DNA of 64,000 nt, from contig JAZGUH010000484.1 in NCBI GenBank assembly GCA_037893225.1, positions 558,001 to 622,000 on the forward strand. The letters run 5' to 3'. A model generated the notes under the pieces. The model searched no databases. It saw only the letters and a list, made by a program, of their open reading frames with translations, and was not told the DNA's origin. The position numbers and the translations under genes were made by a program. Each line of letters opens with the position of its first letter. Position 1 is the stretch's first letter. The DNA is from Hippasteria phrygiana. Taxonomy: Eukaryota > Echinodermata > Asteroidea > Valvatida > Goniasteridae. Shown piece by piece: positions 22,291 to 54,326 of the stretch.

Positions 22291-24832
22291 AAAATCAGAG
22301 AGAAGAAAAGACACATTTTAAGCCATAAATATTCTCACTTATATTTCCTTTTTATTAATATTTTCATCTTTAGAGAGCCAATCAAGACAATAGTCACATT
22401 GAACAACAGAAACAGTCAACCACAACAGCAACATGCTACCTAAACATCAGGAACAGGATGCAATCACAAGTCCTTGTGGAAATAATGTCTTATCAGAATA
22501 TAGAGTCTGGTCATATCACCAAACACCAGCCATTTCCATACAGCCACAAATTTGCTTAGCCATATTGTCGTCTGCCTGTTTAAAACTGGTCCCTTGTGAG
22601 TTTTTGTTTTGCAAATAAATTTGCTGCCAACATATTTTTTTCGGAGCTGTATGAAATTGGATGTTGCATTGTTGTTTAATCATTGCTCCACTCAATTCAA
22701 TTGAACATACCATATGTATCAGCAGAAAATATTTGGACCATTCATAAATTATTTTCCATATCGTTCTTAATTGAAATGGAAAATTAACTTTCACTTTTCG
22801 GGTTGGGGTTTTGTGGTAACATTTTCAGAGATTAATTTCAAAGAATGTTTTCTCAATAAGCGACTCTTCTATGGTTTTAATGTAGGGAAATATTATTTCA
22901 TAATCTACGATCTCTACTACAATTGCAGCATAAACATTTATTTATACATGTCATCAAAATCAACACAAAGCCACTCGCTTTGTACAAACCCCTCGCAAAT
23001 TGAAAACAAAGTTATATGCACGTTATGATCTCATGCCCAACAAGACAAGTATTTGTCAAGGTTTCCTTTGGTTGGACTGTTTAATATTTTGAATACAATA
23101 GTTACTTAGCATCCATTCCTGTAAGGGCACATTCCTCCAATCTGTTGGACATGCTTCTGTTTATAAGGTAAAAACCAATTTATTTACGGTTAAACGTTGC
23201 AAGTTTGCATGGCATCAAGACAGATTCCTCCAACCAATTTAGAGGATGTGAAAGCCCATTATGATAAAAACAAAATCATATTTAAGACCTCAAACACAGA
23301 CTAAATGAAAATTGATGTCATTTTACATTGTTAAGAAGTGCTATGGTTGACTGTATTTCAGGGTTATTTTATAAAGCTTATTTCACATGCATTTGTCGTG
23401 CTTATTCGCCCAGAAACCTATGCATCTGTTATTTCATTCAATTTTCCAGTAAAATGACGCAAGTCTTTTTGAAGAAGCAACCCCCAAAAAGTAATAATAT
23501 TTCAAAGATTTTATCAAATCTTATAAAATACTGTATCTGGTTTGTCTCCTTTTAAACATTTTCTTCAAAAGAAACTCAGCTATTTACATTCTTTTGGAAC
23601 ATCTTTTTGTCATTTTGTTTGTAGCTCTTTACACAGCGCTAGACACGTCAATTAATGTGTCTTTGTACAAAAACAAAAACAAAACCAAAATGCACTGATA
23701 TATAAATTTCCTTGTTTTATATACAAGAATAATAAACGTGTTGTGAATGCACACTTTTTACACACTTTATGGGTCATAACGTTAAACCAAAGTTTAAACA
23801 GGAAAAGATCAAGTTAGTATGTATCCATATAATTCCTTTAAAGATTTCTCAAAAATGTTGCCTTTCACACAGATCAAGACATTTTCTTTTCGAAGCCATA
23901 TTTGGAACTTTTCCAAAGAATATTACAATAGGTTTGGGCAAAAGAATTTATAAAATGCAATGCTTAAAAACCTTGTAAAATTTCAAAATGTGACCAGAAA
24001 ATTTTAATTTGTGTCATTCATAGAAGAGCATCAGTAACATTCTTCTGTAAATGTTGCATCTAAAGTGGCATCAAATTTGCCACCAAATTTCTTCTTTCTT
24101 TTTAAGTGCCATAAGTTTCCATCTTCACATAAAAAATAATGAAATTTTGTCCATTACCATTTGAAATCTTGCCCTTTTACTATTGGGACTTGAGACATTA
24201 TCTTCACATTTCAGCCCCAAATTGATGAAATTTAAATCCATTGTTGTTTCCTGATCTTTGTGAATGCATAAATCAGCTGTTAAAAATATTTCCTCATCTA
24301 TAAGATGGGCAGACATATTATACAGCATCAGAAACAAGGAACACACTCTCAGTCAAAAAATGAATGCTTGTGTGTTATGGATACAGCGTGGGCCACATTC
24401 AAACATGAAAGGGTCAATATGCCAAAACAGACTTCAAATACAGACGATACAGTTCCAGGAAGTTTGTGAAATGCAGAGAAGAACTGTGCATCTTGAGGTA
24501 TAATGGTTAAATGAATTCTGTGGATCAGGCTTTAAAATCAAAGTTTGACAAAACATTCCACGGGCCACGTCAGTTCATATCGGGAATATACAGACTACTT
24601 CCCTGACTCCATTTCATTCTCGCACATTACGCAGACTGATTGTACTACGTTCAGTTCATCATCAGGGCTGCATGGATATGACGAAATGGCCTGTGAATTG
24701 TTCCAAAACAACCTCTTTCTTCTGTTTTTCACCCCCTGTAACAGGAAATCTGTAGTAATGTACATTCTAATGCAATAGTCTTCTATGTTTACCATCCTGT
24801 TTGGCATACACAGTGTATTCAACCCCTTGCCA

Positions 24833-25024
24833 CCGGTTGACACAAATACGTGCAGATTGAAATTGCCACCTGGCCGGGTGACGTCTATACACGTCAATTT
24901 CTGCATTTTCAATCCATTATTGGGGTATTGTGTACGTTATGCTTGGCTGCACAAGCCTCTTGTTTCCGTTTTGCTTGGCTACACAAGCCGGCCTGGCGCC
25001 CATATGAAATCCGGTGTCAAGGGG
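24833..25024. mobile_element. piggyBac-like MITE (copy in COE 3' region)
   Basis: Inverted ends CCCCTTG...CAAGGGG with decayed TTAA borders (TCAA, TAAA). The interior shares TGCCACC, GGCCGG.TGACG, TTTCAATCCATT.TTGG and GCTTGGCTGC with the reverse complement of 61736-61944, so the two are one family in opposite orientation. Confidence 0.65.
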
Positions 25025-25626
25025 TAAAAAAAGAACACCATTCATCAGAATTTGACTACATAAAACAACTATGGAGAAGAAAGGATCTCTAATTCTGCTT
25101 TAACATCTAAGGGGAATACTGTCTTATTTCATAGCAATAAGACCCCAAAATGGATGCACTTCCGTTTTTAGAATTTGTCAATAACAGGACTACATGATCA
25201 CATTTAAATTGTTTACTACAGCAGTATAAAAATAATAGTGCTGTTTTTTTCATCAGCCAGAAAAACCTAACAAGCAAATATGTACAAAAGCAGCGAACAA
25301 GCTTCATGGTAAAAACCAGTACTAAGCTTTAATTAAGCCCGCAATGAATTAAAGATCTTGGCACCATACTTGTTTTTATAATAATCATCATCTTTTTTAC
25401 TTTTTTGTTTCTTAAAAAGCTTCCCTGTATAATATGTTAAGATGATAAAAGTTCTTCTAGTTAAAAAGACAAGGTGACTTAAAATGAAGCTTTATGTTCT
25501 CAATGACTGAGCCAAAATATTACGACTGAATATTACAGTAACAAACAGAAATTGCTAACAGAATGCAACAGGACTTACAACATTTGGGTTTTCAATTGTT
25601 GACCAGATCTTTGCTTTTCAGGACTT

Positions 25627-25632
25627 TTTATT
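25627..25632 (-). terminator. Possible COE polyadenylation signal
   Basis: AATAAA on the - strand about 340 nt past the inferred COE stop codon. Other copies exist farther on, so this is one candidate only. Confidence 0.3.
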
Positions 25633-25971
25633 AATCAGTAGTAATTCTTAGAGGAACAAATACTAAAGAGGCAGCTGATCGCAAAATGTTTCTCAGAGAC
25701 AACAGATAACCGCCCCAATGAACGATAGTCAAATGCATGTGTTAGCACCAGGAGTCAGGGATTGACAGTGTATGCAGGAATTCAAAATTCACCAGAGGCT
25801 TGGGCTTACAAGGGCCAATGAGACGCGGGTGACGTGAATGTGAAAGCAAGGACAAGCTTAGATGTTACAAGCAGGCTGATGGCATCTGTCTTGTTAGAGA
25901 TTATTTCGGCCCTGTGATTGGTTCGCCTGCCATCCAACAGACAGACAGTGCATGAGTGGGGGACGGACAGA

Positions 25972-44500
<18,529 letters not shown>

Positions 44501-47500
44501 TGTCTCATATTGTGCGAGAAATGTGGAGGCAGATGGTCCCCATTGGGTGAGTATACAGTCTCCAGCAGTGTGACTTTGTCACGGATGGCTGGCTGTGTAA
44601 TATAAAGCCTCCATGCCCTGAAATATTACTCCGCAAATAATCAGTGACAGTTCGTGCCAAAGACCTATCTATGCCCGGGCAGGCCACACGGCACAATTAC
44701 CCGGGCTTCGTCAATTATTCAGTAACAATTTCAACGAGAAAGCAATCGATCTTGCCGGCTATTTATATATGGGAAAGACACCCGAGCAGCTCAGAATCTG
44801 CTACTATAGGCCTCTTCTCCGTACCGGTCCTGCCTTCTGATAATTCACGAATGGTCCATGCTTCTGTACAATCCCACGATCCTCTTTAAGAATGACACAG
44901 GGTCTGATCTCGAAAGTAAAATATTTCTGACCTCAGCTGATTTCTAATCTAAGGATACGGCAGATGGGCCATTCCAGCCCTCAGGATGATCTATTGCTTC
45001 AGAATAAATTCCACTCGGCTCTCCAATGATACATGACCAATCCGGCTATTTTAAAATGAATTACTGTTAATCCCGGGATAAAAATGTCGGACATTATGTG
45101 TTCAATGAAAATCATGTGTAGGGTGAAATCCCTAGTGATGACAGAAAGAAAATATGGAATGCCACCATATGTTAATTCTTCAAAGTCAAGAATAAAACCT
45201 GCACATTTCTGTAGCTGATAAATTCAACAGAATATTTCCATGAAAAATTAATGACTGGTTTAATGCAAACACTATTATCATTCAACTGGTAACTGGAGGC
45301 ATACATGTACCACGTAATTTTAAACTGTTCGCAGATCATATGCAATGCGTGGGTAATCCAATACAGCTAATAACTCAATTTTGCATTATAAATTTATTGA
45401 CGTTATCGGAAAAAGTACAGTGAATTCCAGCAACACAACGTTGAGTACCTTTCTGCTGCTTATTATTCATGCAGTTTTTTGGGGCCAAATCGGGACAAAA
45501 GGCCGAGCGAATAGTAAAGTGCGTCAAATGAACTTGAGCTTACATTACCGAATGCTTTTAACAAATCTAAACAAAAACTCGGACAAAAAAAATCCACTCA
45601 GTGATGGAGACAGGGAGTTGGTCGAGTGTGTACAGCCCCACCTCCTCGTTTCCTCGATTTCGGACGGGGGTTTCTTCACATGCAAAAACCATCCAACTTC
45701 CTGTCAACGTGTCACATGACAACCCAATATCGGGTTCTGGTCCCCACTAATCAAACTTTGACGAGTGCCACCGACAAATTGATATTTTACCTGGGTCAGT
45801 ACCCCAGTCCCAAATCTGATAAAAGTCCACTGCATGTCCCCAGAGATTTCCTACATCTCGTCCCGACTCTCCGCGCTTGAAACTTGAGCAGAAATTTGAC
45901 CACTTTGCGCGGTGTATGAAAGCCTTTCAATTGCCATGGCCAAGAGAAATTAACGGCAAATTGTGGCTTTCAGCAGGCGACCATTAATATCCACGGATTA
46001 CGGAGAGGAATTTTGAGCGGTTTAACAAGCGGACAGGCAAGAATGCAGACCTGGCAGTCACAAAGTAAAAAGTTTTGGGATGAAACATAAAACCTGACAG
46101 CCTATTGAGACGTCAAAATTAATGTGCTGGGTGAATCTAAAGTGAATGGCACAAGCGAAATCTCAGCTTTTTGTGACACGAAGGTTGCCTATTGGCTGTC
46201 CCCATATTGGATGTTCGGCCATTAAATTTTATCTCACTGATGCAAAACAGGAGTAAAGAATGTATTCAGAACATGAGCTTAATGCACCGGCTCCCTGTGG
46301 TTTTCATACTGGCTTCTGTGTTTATTGATGAAAAACCAAATGATTTTCAACAGCAAATGTTCACTTTCAATAAGCATTTGCTAATCTTCTCAAGACTGGG
46401 TTAGCCATGAGCTGAATTGGTCATAAACGGGAGCAAATTCTTCCCAAATTTACAAATCAGATGTGTCATTTGATGTTTACTAAATAAAAAAAAATTCTTT
46501 CTTAACGATTACCTGGTCATTATTTCAGAGGATGTTTTTCATAAGTGCTGATATAAAGTCAGCCTGTATTTATATTATCTCGCTAACTAATCAGAAGTGA
46601 TGCACAGCACTCTACCATAGCACTAACCGACCACGTCGCTAATGCAGGTTGTAATGACGGCCGCATTGAATAGCAATACACAGTATCCATCAAGCGTACA
46701 CTCCCTGAAAAGACCCAGGACCCCCCGAGACTTACCAAATGACTAGTTTTTTCGTCAACGTCGAGCTTGGGAAGAATCAGCGAGGACAATCATCAAGCAT
46801 AGTCCATCAATAACGTGCTCTCTGCCATTACATCCGATAAATCTTTTAATTTCACAACCATTACACTTGATTTCCACCTCAGATCAAGTGCTTGGCGTGC
46901 ACCGATTTGCTGAATGCATCGGGGCATGGATAGCGGAGCGAGAGCTACTCAAGGAGCAGTAAAATGCTTTGGGAAGGAGCCATGGGGGGAGGGGAAGATC
47001 CCCCGGGAGGAAACCTCACTTGTAGGATTAATGCTAACACCATGCGGAACATCTTGAAACTTAACAAAGGTGGGACATGATTGAAATACTAGCCTAGGTT
47101 TCAGCAGAAAATGTCAAAATCTCTGCAAACTATGACTTCAAAATGCAGAAATATTTCACAAAATTCAATCGATTTGGGAAGAGTTTGGTCTTTTATTTTT
47201 TTATAACCATTAACCCCAATAATTGTTTGCAATTCCCCAGTCTGTAACACAGTTGGTCCCAGCAGGGTTCAGATAAGCATCAAGCCTGACACACTCTGGC
47301 CCCTAGAGGGCTCACTGCACCAACCATTGCTGAATAATGCTCAGCCGCCGTCAGCCAAGCAACGAGAGTCAGCCTACTCTAGCTGCAGTTCCCAGCCTCT
47401 TAGGGACTTTCTCTGCCGGTGGCTTATCCCGGGATCAGAAAGGGGATTGTCAGTAGATTTGATAGAGGCGACCGATCCTCCAACGACAATCTGACTTCTT

Positions 47501-48560
47501 TTCTTCCCTTCAAACTAAGATAAATGCAAACGACCACATAATACTGCTAAGACATTACAGGAGTCAGTGTCCTCCGATGACTGAAATTTAATTACGCCAT
47601 CATTGCCAATTGGGCCGTCGTCATCAATATTTGGGAGTCATCTATTTTCATAAGGAATATTGGTTCACTTAAAGACGAAACAATGAGAGAGAAAGAATAA
47701 AAGACTCTTTCAATGAACAAGTACAACATTTTGTCCAATCTGTAAACGAGTGACAGTATAGAAGGTGACACAATATGTCCCCGGTTGATATTTATCAACT
47801 AACCTATAAAAGATGTATTCGCCCATGTCTCACTCCCGCAGATTAAAACGAGTCCTTAATACCTCGGCTGCATTCAATTCACACATTCAGAACACTCTAT
47901 CAAGCACTCCTAATGAATTTAAAAAGGAATCAAACCCTCGTTCATGAATTAAACATTTTGCATTTGCTAAATTAAAGCCTAGATTCTGCTGGCGATTTGC
48001 ATACCCCGGTCCAGAGCTTAGTATTTGGGACGTGTGCAATGAGCAAAGAGACACTAGGTGTGGATCAACGTGCACGATCAACATGCCCATACTGATATGA
48101 CACAGCCAATCTCCTTCTGGGGTTCGTTTCACTTTGACGCATTCATTAACTCTGACGGAAAGATTCCCGTTCCTCGGCCAATGACACGGTGGTGCAGGGT
48201 CCATCAGTTTGATTTGTCAAGGGAGTACGGGCGAGCTCAATGCGCCACAGCGCAAGGCTGGAGAACCAATAATAGCAAAGTTCTTTGACGTGTCAAGTGA
48301 AGACGCTACAAAACTTACCAAAAGAAGGAAGATTTAGGCCACCCTTCTTGAGAAGAATCTGCATCCACTCTTGATGATGAAACATAACCCAACGATTCGT
48401 TATCACCTCTGCTCCACCGAGCTTCGCTACTTTGCGCACAAAATTGCCACAATATCAATTATAATACAAGAATTCACTGACAACCAGGCAAGATCTTTCA
48501 GGCTGATATAACTCCCACAATGCAACACTCCCAGGGTTCTCTGATCAATAGGGCATTGTG
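44501..48560 (-). other. Large COE intron, unique complex segment
   Basis: Repeat-poor with balanced composition and many homeodomain-type words (TTAATTA, TAATTA, ATTTATT). No exon recognised. This is the most likely part of the intron to hold regulatory elements; that is inference from texture only. It contains the TCCCCCGGGA site at 46999-47008. Confidence 0.35.
46999..47008. promoter_or_regulatory. Candidate COE/EBF binding palindrome
   Basis: TCCCCCGGGA matches the TCCCNNGGGA core bound by COE dimers and lies in the gene's own intron, which would allow autoregulation. About one such match is expected by chance in 64 kb, so the evidence is weak. Confidence 0.25.
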
Positions 48561-51500
48561 GGTAACTTGGTAATTGCTGCTCCCCGGTCGACGCACACCG
48601 AATCCATCAGCTTTTAGTGGCATGTGGTGTGAAAGCCACTATTTTGAACGTAAGTGGGCAAGGGGAAACTAGGGATATAATGCCTACAGCTATTCATCGG
48701 TACTGGCCCTACATGCTCTGAGCAAACTGCTAATTCCATTTAGGGGTCCTAGGTGCCAAGTTGAACTCACCAAAGAGGGCAGTTAATTTGGCTTCTGGAC
48801 ATACAGATCCAGTACGTAACTTAGTTTGAGGCTTCTAAGTTGAAGTGAAGCTTTCTCCCCAAGGCCTGGAAAACCCTGGGCCCTGTCCCACATGAAATGA
48901 CTAACTAGTGATTAACTGGGAAATTTAAAAGCAAAATTTGGTGCACTTGGAGGATTACTGCGAGCAAGGACTCTCTGGGGTTTCCTGTTCCACAGCAGAA
49001 TAGAGAAGAAAAAACAGAAATGTTGACACGTCTCAAATACAAAATCCACCTTTGATTTCTCTAGTGTGAAAAAAAAACATTTTAACTTGTGACGACAGAA
49101 TGCTCAATGCGTGCCGAGGCTGAGCCCTGGACAACTGATACTGGAAACCACTGTCAATGATTCAGTGTCACAATTTGTCTTGTTCACAAATACTCAAAAT
49201 TAAAAGTTTTACCCCCAAAAAAACAAACCCAGACAAGAGTGAGTCTCGAGCAAAGACAAGACAAACTTGTACATAAACCCACCACGGGAGAAACAAACTA
49301 AGCTGGAGACAGTAAGCTCAGAACGACTCATCCCTCCCCTCCCCCCACCCCTACCACCGAACTCCATATCAAAGAAAGCAAGGAAGCCATGGCGAATAAA
49401 TCAACTTCAAGCCAAGAAAAGAAAAACAAATCCCAGCGAAATCTTGATTTAATGTAACAAGTTGTAATGAATGAATAGTACACAACATTTTCCCATCTCA
49501 TGACAGACAACCAACGTGAACCATGGTTTTGTATTTTCAGACCCGGTTCCAGTTACAGGTTACCAACTAGTCAACGGATCTCCATGGGGAGGTCTCTTTC
49601 CATGCCCCTCCTCTCTGAAGAGTCTAGCCATAAAACACACACACACAAAAAACAGACAAAGGCCCCAACATGATCACTTGACCCCAAAACACAGAGGACC
49701 AAGTCATCAACAAATCAGAAGTAGACTCTGCCTTGGGAAACCAGGCAAGAAAGTAAGATGAGGAGGGACTAGGCAGTTTGCTGATAGACCATGATTTTGT
49801 ATTATTAAAGCAATCCTTTGCTGTTTTGTTGTTTAAAACTGTAAAACCCTCTTCAATGGTAATTCATTTCATTCCAGAGTGAAAACCACGGTATAAAAAA
49901 ATGTTTCAAGAAAATCTGTGTATTAACATTTTAAAGCATTAATTTCATGTGTGATAAAAAAAAAATAAAGCTTCAAAATATATTATTTTTTAACAAAGGT
50001 TGGTGTGCCTCAAATGAAATATCAAGCATTTTTTAAAAAAAATTTGAAAAATAAGTATTGCCTTTGTATTTTAAAATGAAGGTTACTGACTTGAGCAACG
50101 ACTTAAAATATAGGGTTGAATATCCTCAAAACTTTCCCATCTGTTAAAATGAGGTCAATGAATCTATTACACTGTTTCTAATTGACAGATGACTGACATG
50201 TACATCACTCAGTCCTACTGCCTAGATCTTTTCTGTAAGCACTTTACATTTTTCCCTCCTTCTTTTATACTTTCTGAAACCCTTTTATTGTAACAGTGGT
50301 TTGTACTCAGTTTGCCCGGGTTACTCAACTTACAAAAAAGGGTCCTCTTTTATACTGGAGAGCCAAAAAACTGCATGGGCTGTTTCTTTTATGTTGCCAA
50401 CGGCCAAACTCAGTGTGCTTGCCATGATTGACATCCTGGCTGGTAAACTTCAAGTGCAACCATTTCACTGCCGTTAAGAGGGTCTGTGGGTAAACGCCAC
50501 AATCGCAGAGACTACGTGTTTGTTCTGTACTTCAGACTTGCAGTTTCCGTGATCAACACTGACAATGGCGACTGTATGAGCGTACTCAGCTGAACTGGTC
50601 TAGTTCGGGCGGTGACGGTGGCATGGATTTGCCGTCTTTCCTCGGTGCTGTTTGTCTCCATTGGTCCGACCGGTCGGTCCGTCGGTTGGTTGGTCCTTGT
50701 CAGAGCTGTGTGACAGTGCACCTTAATGTGAGTGACTTGTACGAGTGACACCATAGTGTCAGATGATCTGACATTCAAAGCATGGCCAGCCACGGTCTGA
50801 TTGCACACCACAAAGAACTGAATGGGGCCAGCCACACTTGAGCCTTTTTCTCTGCCCCTTATTGGCGTGACGTGCAAACACAGGGCTAGCAATACAAATA
50901 TTGATAGTACTTAACAAAATGAGAGCAGCACTCCAAAGTCAAAAGGACTGAGGTGGAAAGTGATACTACAAGTCGGGCCACACAATTAGGCTAATGTTGG
51001 CATAGGCTGATTCATCCAGGCTCTTTTCTGTCCATCCATGGAGGGGTCCAACCACCCTACCACGATCACCATCACCGTAGACCATCATCAAACACCTCTT
51101 TTCTAGACAGACTGAGGGGGGATCTAATGGACCAAACTCGAGAACCCAGAGCTTGTGAGCGAGGGAGATGGAGAGAGGGGAGAAGCCATCTCTGGTCAGA
51201 TGAGAGCAGGTTTCCAGTCGAATAAGAGGAGTAGGGGGAGAGAGGGGGGGGGGAGAGAATGGGAAGAAAGGAGGAGGGAAGTGGCCTATTTACCGAAGCT
51301 TTTAGCTTAAATCAACAGTGCAGTGTATGGCGATTGTGCTGTGGATGGGTAAGAATAACATTACTGTGTGAATTGGGGGCTGATGGAGGGTATGTACACA
51401 CTGTCTATTTGCACATACTTCTGGACTGAATAAATACGGCTGGCTATTGGTTTATACAGCTCAGGCTGCCCACACATCCCCATTTGTGTCAATCAAGTCA

Positions 51501-53894
51501 TGTGGAAGGTGCCAATGCCAGGTTCATTATACTTTCCCTGCGCCTCGGTGAACTCTGGGGTCGTCATCTCAAAAGACAGATCAGAGCTTTGATCTGCTCA
51601 TGTACGCACCCACTGACTATAAAAACCTACAACTAAGGGTCCAACTGCCCCGGCTAGGCGCTAGGACCTATGCTGTACACACACCATCGTTTGCTTAGTG
51701 GGGTGAACAACCAGTTTTTCCGGTACCCCGTCCAACCACAGCAAAGCTTGAGCCACGGAGGGCAGACTGGGTCACCTGTACTGTGTGGAATCAGTCTCCC
51801 TCGGGATATCCCTCTCAAGATCTTCACTTGTCTTAAGAAGCTTTGCACCAAATCATCATCATTGCTATGTCGGAGGCAGACTCAGGAGGGACCAAGGAGG
51901 ATACCCAAGATAGTTCCGCATCCTGTGCTCCACTACGCCCCGACTGTGATATAATCAGGCTTTTGGGGGGAGGGCTCCATGAGGGGATGGTTAGTGTTTG
52001 TTGTTATAGGGACAATCTAACACAAAATGTGTTTGGGCAAGGGCAACAGAGGCTTACACAGCCAGTGATATTGATGTGATTAAAGCAATAAAAGGAAAAT
52101 TGCTGCTATTTTATTGTACCGTGAGGATTCACAGGGGAAGACAGCTGTACATATATCCAGTTCCCCTGTCAATCAACACCAAAATGATATTTTTATTTTG
52201 TCCTAAAATCTCCTTTTTTAACAACATCACTGTAACATTTTAGACTTGTTATTAGATTGTATTTCAATCTCAGGACTCTTCCATTTGTACTACACACATA
52301 CCTTATTGCTATTTCATTTGATCATTTTTTTTAATGTGAATATCTCGTCAAGAAAAACTTTACTTCAACAGCTTTTATGATGAAAGTTGTTAAGAATTAT
52401 GCATTTACAATAACTTTTAGATTAAAATCTGGCATCAATCCGTTTTTAATTCAAATTGGATAGCAGCTTGAAGCTACTGAGGGAGATAGTGAGAATAAAC
52501 TATAAGGGTGCAAAAATTGTATTTTTGGGGAGAAGGCCCTTTAAGCTGAGACCATTCATTACAAACACAGCTCCCTGTTGGTCCTAAATACTCCACATCC
52601 CTCATCAAACTTTCCATCTATTCCATACCCCATTTTACCAGCTACCCCCCCCCCCCCCTTTCTGATTAATCACCAAGCTACAAGAACCCAAACCATGTCA
52701 ACCCCAAAAGTCAGCCGGAAAATTCTTTTGATGTCTACCCACCAAATTACAAGACTCATTCTTTGCCAGTTTTCAAATTCAATTCCATTGCTCCACAGCT
52801 GCAGGCTCTTATGTTTCTCTGTCAAGCAAGGAAACGGGACACCATTCATATTAGTGATTTAGTATAGGGGGCCCATGACCCCAGCCATAAAGATATGACC
52901 CTAGCAGATCCATTTCCTTGATATCACTCAGCAACTCTCCCTGGAAATTCCAACTGCGGTACAGAATTGTTTCACTATCCCCAACAAAACTGAAAAAAAA
53001 AACTCTCTTGTTGGCACCAGTACTTCCACTTTTTCTCCCTCTGGGCCTCCCAGTTTGAAAATACCCAAGCTGGTGTGTTGTGTTTGTTGACAAAACACAC
53101 CAATGAGGTTTCTTAGTTCAAAATTGAGTTTCAATGTTGATTTTTCAACTTACCTAAAGGAGAAGCATTTAGTTTGTCAAGATAATTGATTATATAATTC
53201 CCGAATGTCAGCTTGTTGTTTTAAGATGACACTTCAGAAGTTACTTAATTTGTTTTACTGTCTCCTTGTGATTTAATTTTATCACATCAAATGACAAATG
53301 TCCAGATATTATAACAACCTTTAGTTACATTCTTTATGATATGATCCACAAATCATGAGGCATCCACAATCTTCCCATCACCTCTCGGCTCATTAACCAA
53401 TAACAATCCTTGCTACGCTGCAAGTTCAGACCCTTTATAACACCACTTAAATCGTTCAGTTCGGCACCCGCCACCACTGCTAGCGAGCACTCCTTGATCT
53501 TAAGGCCCTCTTGACCTGCATCACTCAGTGGCAGTCTCTTTGAGAGATGCCGCAAGCAGGACTAGGGATATAACCAGCCACAAGACTCACCACCAAACCA
53601 TCTACTGCCCTCATTGTAATCAAGTACCACTTGAAACACAAGATCTGTCACTAACCTAGTAGTTTGGAGAGGTTAAGGGTTAGCCTCACATGTGTAGGGA
53701 CCGGGACCAGAAACTGTTTGGGGGAATTTATTTTCTATGGTTGCTTGGAAACAACCTTTGTTTGGGACCTGGCTGATTTTGGACAAGAGAGGGAGCCATA
53801 TGACTGAGTTGTTCTAAGCTACAAACCGGTACAAGCCAGCCCTATGGAAATCTCTTTTCAGGAAAAGCCCACTTGCAAAATAAATGGCGACTTA
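48561..53894 (-). other. Large COE intron, middle part
   Basis: Contains a purine-rich tract (51157-51285) and a 14-C run (52645-52658). A 126-codon open frame on the - strand (50512-50892) resembles no known family. Confidence 0.6.
51157..51285 (+). repeat. Purine-rich tract
   Basis: Long runs of GAGGGA/GGAGAG with few pyrimidines, including ten G at 51244-51253. Confidence 0.8.
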
Positions 53895-54326
53895 AAGGCA
53901 GTGTACATGATTGGTCATTGTTGCAATTTTCAGAAATGGGCGGATTTGGGGGTTAGTATTTTATAGGAAATATCGTTCCACTGTTCAAAGTTTTGCATTG
54001 TTGGGTGGCGAAAAAAACGAGAGAAAAACGGCGCTCGTTTTCAACCATCGGGCGGATGATAGCCTTTAGTTAAGGCGCGCGTGGCTATCTGGGCGCGTGA
54101 CGCGCCCCAATGCTAGCATGTCCGGGGCGCGCCACTCGTCAGGGTAGCCACGCGCGCCTTGACTAAAAGCTACAGGGCAGTTTTCCAACGATTGGAAAAC
54201 GATATATATTTCCACTTTTCTTGACAACGACAGCACACCTGGTGCCATAATTTTACAGGATGATTAAGACTAGTATAAATTCAGTAAAACAAAAATTGAA
54301 GGATGACCAATCGTGTACACTACCTT
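53895..54326. mobile_element. Foldback element copy 1 (432 bp, TA-flanked)
   Basis: Ends AAGGCAGTGTACATGATTGG and, inverted, AAGGTAGTGTACACGATTGG, each bordered by TA (53893-53894, 54327-54328). A second, GC-rich inverted repeat sits in the middle (about 54061-54172): GCCTTTAGTTAAGGCGCGCG pairs with CGCGCGCCTTGACTAAAAGC. Same family as 58486-58969 but in the opposite orientation. No coding capacity. Confidence 0.85.

Larger units (their letters stand above)
22291..25971 (-). other. Possible COE 3' UTR and downstream DNA
   Basis: AT-rich, mostly unique sequence downstream of the inferred COE stop. AATAAA on the - strand occurs at 25627-25632 and again near 22935-22945 and 22345. A MITE lies at 24833-25024. 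The real transcript end cannot be chosen without RNA data. Confidence 0.45.

Noticed and set aside
45068..47435. TCCCGGGA palindromes near 45073 and 47427 as COE sites
   Set aside because: They lack the 2-base spacer of the COE consensus.
49115..49165. Short Cys-containing stretch on the - strand resembling the COE zinc-motif exon
   Set aside because: Translation does not match the conserved Cys spacing and no splice sites fit.
50512..50892. 126-codon open frame on the - strand in the COE intron
   Set aside because: No family resemblance and no supporting splice sites; composition explains the lack of stops.
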